In this document: positions 52,255 to 62,892 of the stretch, in pieces
How the letters are laid out: each line of letters opens with the position of its first letter
Position numbering within the stretch: position 1 is the first letter of the stretch
DNA from: Berberis thunbergii
Taxonomy: Eukaryota; Streptophyta; Magnoliopsida; Ranunculales; Berberidaceae
DNA: 64,000 bases
Assembly (NCBI GenBank): GCA_003290165.1
Contig: QNQO01000640.1
Span: forward strand, 1 to 64,000
Reading direction: 5' to 3'
The notes under the pieces: generated by a model
What the model saw: only the letters and a program-made list of their open reading frames with translations
Database searches by the model: none
What the model was told of the DNA's origin: nothing
Position numbers and translations under genes: made by a program

Positions 52255-52660
52255 TATTGTCGAGGAAAGGGGCGACGGGGGTGGGGTTTTACCACTCACC
52301 CCCTCGAGATTCGAGCAGCTACGCATCTCAAAGGTGTAGGCGTGCATCTCGAGGGGGATGAGCGATCACACCCACCCCATCGCCCATTTCACCGCCATTT
52401 AGAATTTTTTGAAGAAAATATATTGTCTAATATCAAAAACATGTTATTCATTTATTTGATCTCAATTAATCTACACCGTCACACGATATTCTAGCTTCAA
52501 AAATTCTAAATGACGAGGAAATGGGTGAGGGGTGGGTGTGACCGTTCATCCCCTCAAGATACATATCTATATTCTCAAAATACGTATTCACAAATCTCGA
52601 GGAAGATGAGCAGTAATACCCACCCCTTTCCTCGACGCCTAGAAGGGCTCATTCTAGCTT
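52255..52660. mobile_element. Compound foldback element (MITE-like)
   Basis: Outer arms start gtcgaggaaagggg on the left (about 52,258) and, on the opposite strand, gtcgaggaaagggg on the right (about 52,640). Inside, an arm at about 52,349-52,414 (gatgagcgatcacaccc) is the imperfect reverse complement of 52,497-52,560. A smaller palindrome around cctcgagat lies at about 52,300-52,355. No frame of interest. Confidence 0.7.
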
Positions 52661-52740
52661 AGTTGGCTTGGTCGATTAGGATCAATAGAAAGTCCCAAGC
52701 AACACATCTAAAAGAACGGGCGGATTTCTCGAAAAGCTCA

Positions 52741-52859
52741 ACCTCTGCTCTGCTCCTCTCCTCCATTTAAAACCCAAACCAAACCTCACTCACTCACTCC
52801 ACTTCTCAACCCAACACAAACGCACACACCAGCTTCACCACTCTCTCATCTCCACCAAA
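52741..52859 (+). promoter_or_regulatory. Promoter-proximal region and 5' UTR of mMDH copy C
   Basis: A weak TATA-like atttaaaa at about 52,765, then a C/A/T-rich leader (cactcactcactcc) up to the ATG at 52,860. Copies A and B lack this sequence, so it is the only ancestral mMDH 5' end in the window. Confidence 0.5.
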
Positions 52860-54447
<1,588 letters not shown>

Positions 54448-54989
54448 GTAAGTTTACAAAATTGTGTCTTAATCTTGTCATTCTAGATTTACTTATTTTA
54501 TTTTTCAACTTATAGAAATTTTGTTTTCCCTCCGGTTGATTCATAATTCATATTTTGCATTTTATTTGTTGGGCAAGCGGCAGAGACTGTAATTTCTTGA
54601 CAAGATATACATGTGTGTGTTGTGCCTAATGGTTGTTTGAGTTCAGTCAACTTCTAGAATTTCGTTAGGGTAAAAATAGAGGTTGTGTTGGATAGTCTCT
54701 CTTCCTTTTCTTCTTTCGTTTGGTTCAATTCTTATCCAAAACTCATATATAATCTTAATCCACTAGATGTTGAGTTTTATAGGAATCACATGATTACACA
54801 ATTTGATAATGGACAAGAATGTTGTTTCCCGTGTACTGTCGCTTCTTAGTGGTACCAATGGATTTTCGTACAACACGCATAAGCTTCAAGAGTCTCTTCA
54901 TAACTGCTGTTTAGTTGGAGACAATTGTAAGATGACCGAAATCATGGTTCTTCAGTGGGCTAAAATTTTGATCCTAGTTGGATCATGCC

Positions 54990-56377
54990 CTCTGATGCAC
55001 TGACTCTCCGTAAAATCCCCGTATCACGTGTCAAATACGTGTCGGATATGGACACGCGCTCGACACGTATTTGACACGTTGTCAACAGTCAAAATTCGTT
55101 GACTGAAACCGAAACGTCTTGGACACGGTCCAGACATGGTCCAGACACGTGGTTGCAAATAACCTGTCCTCTTCGATTGATCATTCACACATTTTTCAAA
55201 CCCTAATTATAGAGAGAACAGAGAAAAGAGGGCTGAACCAGAGACAGAGAGAGAGGGAGAGATCGATCGATCGAACCACAGTGTTGGACGAAGCTAGAGA
55301 GAGAGGGAGAGATCGATCAACAAAGATCTATTGACAAAGAGAGAGGGAGAGAGAGAGAGAGAGGTGTAGAACCTTCGGTTGCAGTAGAGACAGGATAACA
55401 TTCTTGGAACCGGAACCATTTCGGTCGATGGGTTCTTTCGGTTGCTTCTTCCAACTAAAGAAGAAGAACAAGTGATGATGAAGTCGTCATGGCCAGAATG
55501 CGCCATTGAAGAAAACAACAGAGCTTCTTCTCTGTTTTTTGTTTTTTGAATGAATAGAGAACAAGAAATGATGAGTAGAGATGAGAGGGTTTTATAGAGA
55601 GTTCGCGAAGAGAGAGGTCCAAAAAGCTTACAAAACCAACCAGTATGATTGGTTGGTTGGTTGTGTACGCACAAATGACTCTGTTGCCCCTCTCCCTGTC
55701 TTTGATCGATGGAGACAAAAATACAAGATGAAAATTGCAGCTCTCGCGGAGTAGTGGGATGATTGATTATATCATGTGGATATGTCCTTGCAAACTTGCC
55801 ACATTTAATCTTCGAGAGTTGTATCTTTTTGGTTTTTTTTTAATTTTCTTTACATGTAAATTGGATTCTCAATTGAAAGCAAACATAGGGGATGATTCAA
55901 ATTAAAACAAAAACAGAGCTAGCTCTAATTTAGATGATATGATCCATTTAATTGTAACATATTCTAATCGTATATGCTGATTACATGGTAGTTCCATCAA
56001 TATCACTCATTAACTTGAACAATGTACCTACGTACAATGTAGATAGATTGTGCTTCTTAACCAAAAATAAGGTGCAAGCATTCAATTTTTTTTATAGCCC
56101 CACATTATAACTATGAATTTATGTTAACATACATCATCCATTTTTCATCATCCATCATGAATATTTTACAATTTGATGGAAGTTAACATACATATATAAT
56201 CAAAAGTTTCAAACACCACCACCTCTGCGCACTACCTTCCTTTTACCTTGTTTGTGAGGGGGCAGAGTTGTAAAATAGGTGAGAGAAAAAATAAAAATAT
56301 ATTAAAAAATAAGTTTGACCGTGTCGTCGAGTCCTATTTTTTTGAAAATTATCAAGTCGCCGAGTCCGTGCATCATT
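54990..56377. mobile_element. Mutator-like element (MULE), 1.39 kb, nonautonomous
   Basis: A perfect 9-bp target duplication, gatcatgcc, flanks it at 54,981-54,989 and 56,378-56,386. The copy B paralog at about 41,140 has the site once. Terminal inverted repeats are short and imperfect: tgatgcactgactc on the left and, from the other strand, tgatgcacggactc on the right. Left subterminal sequence has repeated cgtgtc/gacacg motifs. No transposase frame. The interior contains a ga-rich tract and a possible zinc-finger fragment. Confidence 0.85.
55340..55460 (-). pseudogene. Possible C2H2 zinc-finger fragment inside the MULE
   Basis: On the minus strand the frame reads VPRMLSCLYCNRRFYTS. This resembles the start of the plant EPF-type zinc finger (C-x2-C, then FxSSQALGGH), but the sequence runs into a ct microsatellite before the QALGGH part and the two His. 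If real, it is a captured exon edge, as in Pack-MULEs. Short and therefore uncertain. Confidence 0.35.
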
Positions 56378-56386
56378 GATCATGCC

Positions 56387-57417
56387 ATGACTACTGATCT
56401 GCTCCACCAGTGGGAGAATATGTTGCTTGACAGTTATTAGTTGCTTTTCCCTAGATTTTTTAAAGGATTTTCTTTGTTAGTTTTTTTTTTGGTTGTGAAC
56501 TTCCCACTAATTGTAATGCTTTGTTCTTCCCTTTCATGGAGAGCCTGTTTTATTGACTCACACACACACCAAAAAAAAATTGCTTTTTTAAACCTTTTGT
56601 TACTAAAGTAATAAATGTAAACATCACAGAGAAGCACCAGGGTTTGCTTGTGACCGACGAGAAATGTATGAACAATTGGGATCAGTTGGTACTGTAATTC
56701 AGTCAACTTAATACTTACTTTTAGTAACTTACTGTATAATCTTCTGTTTCTTGGTTTAGTGTGGACTCTTGTGATAAAATCACACTAAAACTTTCAGTGT
56801 TTGCTGGCACGTTGTGAACAGCTGACATAAACATGCCATTGTTAGGATGCACCCTTATACTTGTAAGTGGTACGTATGACTAAAAAAATAAAGATCATAT
56901 CCGTTCTTGCTTTTTTAAGACTTGGAAGTGATTAATGCATGTACAATTGTACACCATTTATGTTAAGGAAGCTGCCATAAGTGGCATGTTCATGTTTTTA
57001 AATTTTGAGATAGAATTGTATGAGGTATTACCTTTCAGATAACAATTAGCATCAGTTTTGTGCATACACTTAGTAGGCATTTATTTATCACTTGTATGTG
57101 CTCAACATTTGATGCAAACCTAATGAACTTATTAGGGGTATTTCGGTCTGACCTTGGTTAGCATTGTTGAACCAACGGTCAATATCCAATTTCGTACCCA
57201 ATGTATAGTTAGTCCAAACTTTTATGCCCAATGTGAAATACCTCCAAAATGTAAATATCCCTAATGCAAAGATTAATGGTAGTTGGCAACACGAATTAGC
57301 AAGTAAACCATGTTCATGAAGTATACCCTTCTCAACCCCATGTAGTCGTGCTTATTTTGAGTTGTTCATTTGTTATTGGGACAGCAAAATATTCTGTTGA
57401 GGTTGCTAGTCAGCTAT
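56387..57417 (+). other. Remaining intron 5/6 sequence of mMDH copy C
   Basis: It runs parallel to copy B from about 41,150. At about 57,119 it jumps from the intron-5 phrase gatgcaaac to the intron-6 phrase taatgaacttatt. This deletes about 0.77 kb including exon 6, and atgcaaa is present at both break points in the undeleted copies. It ends at the CACTA insertion. Confidence 0.85.
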
Positions 57418-57680
57418 CACTACTACAAATATAGGCTTGCATAGCGCTTAAAAATAGGCTTAGATAGCGCTTTTTAGCGCTATCTAAGCTACCGCTATGG
57501 TAGCTTAGATAGCGCTCAAAAAGCGCTATGCAAGGCGCGTACTTGAATAACGCTTCGTTAGATAGCGCTTAATCAAGGCGCGTACTTGAATAACGCTTCG
57601 TTAGATAGCGCTTTATTAAGCGCTATCTAAGCGTTAATTTTTTTTTTTAAATTAGCTTGCATAGCGCTTTATGAGCGCTA
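57418..57680. repeat. CACTA subterminal repeat region
   Basis: More than ten copies of agcgct, mostly as gatagcgctt or its complement, in both orientations, with perfect palindromic pairs around 57,465-57,530. A 40-bp unit starting caaggcgcgtacttgaataa occurs twice in tandem at 57,531 and 57,574 (period 43). In En/Spm such repeats bind the element's own DNA-binding protein. Confidence 0.85.
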
Positions 57681-57874
57681 TTTAATTTTGTTGATTTTTT
57701 TTAAATTTTTTTAATTTTTTTTGATTTTTTTTTAATTAGCTTCTAAAGCGCTATTTACTTTCGGTGTATTTTTTTTATTAACTACCATATAATATTTTTT
57801 ATATATAATATTTAATATAATAATGACAACGTTCAATCAATCAATAAAGACACAACATGATAACTAACTGTTTC

Positions 57875-58068
57875 TCATTCATTCAAAATATAATTTAAGC
57901 ATTCATACAAAATTGTTAATATGCTATCATATATATACACCAGCTTTTTTGGCCACGAAATGAAATGGCCAACAGCTTCTCCTACAGTCCTAACTTCGTC
58001 TGTACATTGCGGCACCGCTGAATGTTTCTCAGATTCTACCGCCACTTCAAATTGTATCCTCGCATAAC
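57875..58068 (-). CDS. Terminal exon of a CACTA-encoded protein (partial)
   Basis: The minus-strand exon starts after an acceptor at 58,069 and ends in TGA at 57,875. It encodes a C-terminus with DEVRTVGEAVGHFISWPKK. I recall the VGEAVG...WP pattern from C-terminal parts of plant En/Spm (Ptta) transposon proteins, so I take it as the element's own last exon. It ends about 460 bp from the left terminus, as expected if the element is transcribed toward this end. Upstream exons are replaced by captured sequence. Confidence 0.5.
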
Positions 58069-58146
58069 CTGAAATTGCATCATGGCATTGTATAAGTATA
58101 ACAACACACACACACACTAAGGGGGAAATTGTAGAAGTTGTGATAC

Positions 58147-58330
58147 CTGATATGCAGAGGAGGCAGTGCCAAGGAGGAAATTGTTTGGGAATGGAGAAGA
58201 ACCATCTTGTAGTTTGATGTATGGGATCAGCAAGGAAACCAAGTTTGGTGAAATCATTTTCCATCTCAACATAGTCCTCATTTACAGCATGGACAACAAC
58301 ATCAATCAAAATCTGTTTATTTTGCTGCAA
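58147..58330 (-). pseudogene. Fused captured fragments: ABC1-like kinase exon joined to beta-glucosidase (GH1) exon
   Basis: On the minus strand an acceptor at about 58,328 opens a segment encoding VVHAVNEDYVEMENDF and LGFLA, which matches the C-terminal part of plant ABC1K proteins. It then joins, in another frame, a segment encoding DGSSPFPNNFLLGTASSAYQ, the N-terminal signature of GH1 beta-glucosidases, which ends at an intact donor (58,147). The two pieces come from different genes, so the joint was made inside the transposon. Neither piece is functional alone. Confidence 0.7.
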
Positions 58331-58490
58331 ATACAGAAGGATAAAGAGAGTGAGCATCATGTTGCAAATAGACCAGAAGGCAACCTGTTCCTGTGCATGT
58401 ATATGTGTACCATATGGCACAGCACAGCTTCTAAAATCTAAAAATAGTAAGCTATAACAGGTATCAATATGTGACTTACATGAAACTAAG

Positions 58491-58550
58491 CAATTTCTAT
58501 ACATGTGAAAAAAGAGTTTGCTCACAATTTCTATACATGTGAAAAAAGAG
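58491..58550. repeat. Short direct duplication, period 34
   Basis: The phrase caatttctatacatgtgaaa plus aaagag occurs at 58,491-58,516 and 58,525-58,550. A second, similar local duplication (aaaacaccatacccggctga) lies at about 58,637-58,695. Confidence 0.8.
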
Positions 58551-58758
58551 CAGAGAAACCAATACTCATCATACCAATAGATTTGTATGTAGATTTGCCT
58601 TAACATCCCAAGTTGCAACCATATACTTGTAAGCAGTAAAAACACCATACCCGGCTGACCTTGTAAGCAATAAAAACACCATACCCAGCTGACTCTAGCC
58701 CAATCCCCTGCTGAATTCCAGCACACCATCACACTAACAGCAGAAAAAAAACCAAGCA

Positions 58759-58787
58759 ACAGAGTGCTCCAGGACAGAGCACTCTGT
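58759..58787. other. Perfect 11-bp inverted repeat
   Basis: Arms acagagtgctc (58,759-58,769) and gagcactctgt (58,777-58,787) with a 7-base loop, in noncoding sequence next to a joint between captured fragments. Function unknown. Confidence 0.75.
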
Positions 58788-59287
58788 CAAAACAGATCTT
58801 GCTGTCCAGTGTTAGTGAAATCTGAAAATGATGCTAAATGCTTAGCTCAAATCCCCTCTCTCTGCTGTTTTTAAGCTATTAAAAATTCATAAACTTGACT
58901 GTTTGTTTGATTTTTCTGACAGGAAATTTTCTCTAGATACATGGCTCAGGATCTAGCTAAAAATCAATTTTAAACTGTTCTAAGTATAAGGTTTTTGGTT
59001 TTGGCATTAGTGATTCCTGAAGCTGACAATATCTAAGTTAATTCTAAGACCCCAAACTGTCTTTGAGGTGGTGGTCCTGGCTCCATTGGCACATGAAGCA
59101 AGTCTAAAATGTAGAATCAAACCAGACCAATCAAATATACATATAATGCACCAATTAAAGTCTGCAAGGGATTTTCTTTTTCATAAATGAAAAGCGGGAA
59201 AATGATTACTAACCATCATTTATCAATAGAACTTCAGAGAATCATGAAAAGAAGCTTCTATATAATAGAGTAAAGTCGCATTTTAAC
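58788..59287. other. Unassigned CACTA interior
   Basis: About 500 bp without a recognised exon. It could be intron or downstream sequence of the captured uridine kinase fragment. Confidence 0.4.
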
Positions 59288-61034
59288 CTGATCAAGAACA
59301 TGTCCTATATCTCTACCCTTCTCAACTGTATCACGCCTTATCCTCCTTGCCAAGCGTACGTCAGCATCTGCACTGAAAATTTTTAGCCATGAAGACCACG
59401 ATAAAGAATGCCCTCAAATGCTGATACAAAAGCATATCTAGTTTAATCTACCGAAGCTACAATATGCAAAACCTCATAAAAAATTGCATAAAATCCATTA
59501 GAACATTACTACATAACAACTAACATGACGAATATCAGCCGAATCCTGCATCGGTTTTAGAATACATTAAATGTAGATGTAGAAAACTCAAAAGGCTTCC
59601 AGATGATAGGTGATTCAATAAATAATAAATATATCTAGACATCTCAAAGTGGAGAAGAGATTAATGTAAGAAAATTACAAACAGAAAAACAGATTAAAAA
59701 AACAAAAGTTCAAAAATAAAAGACTCTTGCAAGCAACTATAACATGTCGAAAGTAAAAACGGCCAAAAAGAGATCAATTCGGCTACACATCCATTCAAGG
59801 GAAATGGCCCAACTCAGACATGAATAAGACACTAAGACGAACCCCAAACATGTAAGTGGATCTTGGGTTGTTCATACACAACATATATGTGGAGCAAGTA
59901 AAGACTTGATAAATATTTTGAGATAAGCTGTGGTTCTACATTAATAAAGACAAACTGGAGTAAAATACTACAGTAGCAGGTAACAAAGGAATGCACTGGT
60001 ACATGTTGAAGGCACTTAAAGTGCCAGTATGACTCAGTACACAATATATAATGTGTCTCTTCATGAATGTCTATGTAAGAAAGAAACTTAATTTTCAAAA
60101 CTAAATCCTGTGTCACGTATTGGACACTCCAAGGCACAGTCCATGTCACGTATTGGACACTCCAAGGCACAGTCCACGCTTAGATCATCAACTTTTTCTT
60201 CTATCTTTTGAATGTTTCACTTCTCTATAAATATTATCAATGTATTATGGCAAGTTGCAGTACATAGGCAGCAATATTGATCAACAAATGAAAAGATATG
60301 CACAATATAATGGGCAGGCAAGAACCTGTATCAACAAATATCTTCATGTTCATCATTCCCCGTACGCGAGGATCGTGGAAAACTAGGATCCCTACCAAAA
60401 GTATCACATCTGAAGGATTGACCTGCCAAATTTTTATTAAACATACTGTTTTGTGGTGATGCAAAATGATGTAATTCATCTTCTACTCCATGTACTATAG
60501 ATGCACTTTCCAGGGTACGATAAAAAAGAAGGTTCCAAGGAAATATCTGTCAGTTTTCATAATGCACTTTGATGGTGAACACCTTTTAACAGAGAGATTG
60601 CTAGCTGTCTGCCTGAAAACGTGTATTTTGGGTAGAATACATACAGCAGGAAAATGCCAAGTGTCAAAATAAAAAGTGAAGTAAGAAACTTATAGAACTC
60701 AAGAGTCTTCTAAAACTAAAATGTTATTTGAGAAGAACACTTCTTTCAGAAGCATTGAATGTCCATTCTTTCATTGAAAAAACAAACACTGAAATCTGAC
60801 ATGGGCAGCCGTCGGTAATCAATATCTGATAAAGTGGATGCAAGATACTGCACAATCTTTTCTAGAAATATAAAGTAAACCAATGTGTTATTTCCTTTAA
60901 GCAAGCAGAACATACCCTCCTCTTTGGCAACACATTGTTTCTGTAACTCATGAAATCATAGTTCGGAATATCAACTGCCTGCCCATGCATCAACTTGTCC
61001 ATACAATTTAGTAGTTGTTCAGTGTCAAAGGCAT
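59288..61034 (-). pseudogene. Captured uridine kinase-like (UKL) gene fragment, three exons
   Basis: Exons on the minus strand with GT-AG borders: 61,034-60,916, 60,422-60,326 and 59,367-59,288. Phases join cleanly and encode DAFDTEQLLNCMDKL, VDIPNYDF, NPSDVILLVGILVFHDPRV, MKIFVDT and DADVRLARRIRRDTVEKGRD. This is the central part of plant uridine/cytidine kinase proteins, which phosphorylate uridine in pyrimidine salvage. The P-loop exon before it and the C-terminal UPRT-like part after it are not visible. Introns are kept, so genomic DNA was captured and not mRNA. The three exons have no stop, which suggests a recent capture. It is in the same orientation as the element's own exon. Confidence 0.85.
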
Positions 61035-61358
61035 CTGAGAACAAGACCCAGAAATCTCACATTAAAAACCATATGCAATTTAAAAGCAAAACAATGAGAA
61101 AAATTACTATAACGTATTGAGTACATTTGAAAGTACAAACATTCTTTTCAAAAAACACCATGCACTGATGCAATTCATCAAATATAAGGAAGCACATACA
61201 GAAGGGCGAAAAGTAATTTTCAGTGTCATATTTCACATTTAAACTACCATAATCAAAGCCGTCTTAAAAAACTCAAGCCAATTTCTTGACGAACAACACC
61301 TAATCAACATCCAACAAACAAGAAATCAGGAAATTGAGCATTCTCATGGCTTATTTAC

Positions 61359-61688
61359 ATTGTTGGTGTGCCAGTACTTGTGGAGGTAATTAGGAGCGGG
61401 TCACCAAGGAACAGAGAGAATGCTGCTGCAGTGCTGGTGCATCTGTGTTCAGGAGAACAAAGATATCTGGCAGATGCCCAGGAGCTTGGGATTATGGGTC
61501 CACTTTTGGATCTAGCACAAAATGGTACTGACAGAGGCATGCGGAAGGCTGCTCAGCTGCTTGAGAGAATGAACAGGTTTGTCGAGCAACAAAAGCAGGT
61601 CCAAGCGCAAGTCGAGGTCCAGGCTGAGATTCAGATGCAGCAATCACATTCACAGCTACCATCTTCAGCAGGCTGTGTACATAGATAA
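61359..61688 (+). pseudogene. Captured 3' exon of a U-box E3 ligase (PUB13/SPL11-like ARM repeats)
   Basis: The plus-strand frame encodes [33 protein letters not shown] and [19 protein letters not shown], then a Gln-rich tail to a TAA at 61,686. This matches the last ARM repeats and C-terminus of the PUB12/13/14-SPL11 ubiquitin ligases. The U-box and earlier repeats are absent, and no suitable ATG precedes it. The left edge near 61,359 has no clear splice acceptor at the family boundary. It lies opposite in orientation to all other fragments in the element. Confidence 0.85.
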
Positions 61689-62820
61689 CTTCTCCTATTT
61701 GACTCAGGTTTCTTTGTTTCACGATAATTGAGACATTTTGCTTGATTAGGAGGCAAAAGTGGAAATATCACCTCCCTGACAAGTCATTCGTTTGTATCTT
61801 TGGGTTGGAATTCAAGTGTCGGGATACTAAGAGTTCAAAAAGAAGAAAGCTTGGAAAATGCGATTGCAAAAATGATAGACATCTCAATGTACCATGTATT
61901 GTTTAAACTTCCTCGGTTTTTATGGGAGGAAACCACTTTTATACCTACAAACTGTTGTGTTGCTCTTGACTTCTGCTTTTGAAATTTGCTATGACAAGAA
62001 ATAATGAAAAGAATATATCACCTGATAGCGAGTTGCTTCCTGTGACAGTTTGTGGCTACAGGCTTTGATTACTGAAGGCGGAAGTGGATTTCTCTAGCAC
62101 TTTTGCTTTTGCTTTTGGTTTATGAAGGTTGGGTAGCTTACACTGGTAGTGAAGATAGAAAGCATAAGAAGAAGAGCATCATAGCAGTGATAAAAATCGC
62201 TGCATTTAAGATTGAATCACCAAAATCACTCTTTATCGCATTAATTTATCAACTGTGTTTAATTTTGCAAAGGTAACACTATCTCACCTCTATTAGAGAT
62301 ATTTCACTCCATCTCCAAGGTCATTGTAGAAGTTTGGCCTTGTAATTCCATCCAACTTAGAAACACTGGAGAGTCTTCAATAAGTCAGTTATCATCACCC
62401 TGTCCATGAAGAGCTAGGTTGGTCACATATTGATGTGCTTCAATACCATGTTTAAATGATTAACCCAACTGAAATCTATTACTTGTACAATTGAAACAAT
62501 AACTTTTAATTTACTTACTTGAAATTCACTACTGAAATTAGAACTCCAAGAGAGGCAACAGTGTTCGGTAATAGCTTCCATTTTCAAATACAGCTGCTTG
62601 CAAGACAGCAGATTAAGAAGCAAAAATTCAGGAAAAAAATAAAAATTCCCTGACTCTGGCAAGCCCCATAAAAGTGTGTAACATTGGTGTCATCTACTCG
62701 TGTTTAGTCCTATAATGTTAGTTGTAGATTCCTTAATTAAATATTGCATGAAAAAAATATGAAAAAAATGAACTACAGCCAATATATATTGAACTAAATG
62801 CTTGATATATTAGTTCTTAC
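61689..62820. other. Probable 3' UTR of the captured U-box gene and unassigned sequence
   Basis: The first 350 bp follow the U-box stop without structure and may be its 3' UTR. A minus-strand segment near 62,590-62,530 after tgcaagcag could be another exon edge, but I do not recognise it. Confidence 0.35.
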
Positions 62821-62892
62821 CAATGATCCACCCATTAAAGGCACGAGCAAAGAAGGAAGCATCACGGTAGTTCCCAGCATTAAGATAAAGTT
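62821..62892 (-). pseudogene. Captured single exon of a nucleobase-ascorbate transporter (NAT-like)
   Basis: An exon of 24 codons bounded by an acceptor (gatttcag) and a donor (gtaagaac) on the minus strand. It encodes FILMLGTTVMLPSLLVPLMG, which matches the first membrane region of plant NAT/NCS2 permeases (Y-I-L-x-L-G-T-x-V and LVP-x-MGG). The exon is short, but both splice sites and the motif agree. Neighbouring NAT exons are not visible. Confidence 0.55.

Noticed and set aside
55294..55674. 126-codon minus-strand gene in the MULE
   Set aside because: The C-terminal third is a ct microsatellite. Only a 17-residue piece resembles a zinc finger, so it is reported as a possible captured fragment and not as a gene.
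57875..58759. A single 294-codon protein on the minus strand
   Set aside because: The frame runs through introns and at least two captured fragments read in different frames. It is an accidental read-through, so the parts are annotated separately.
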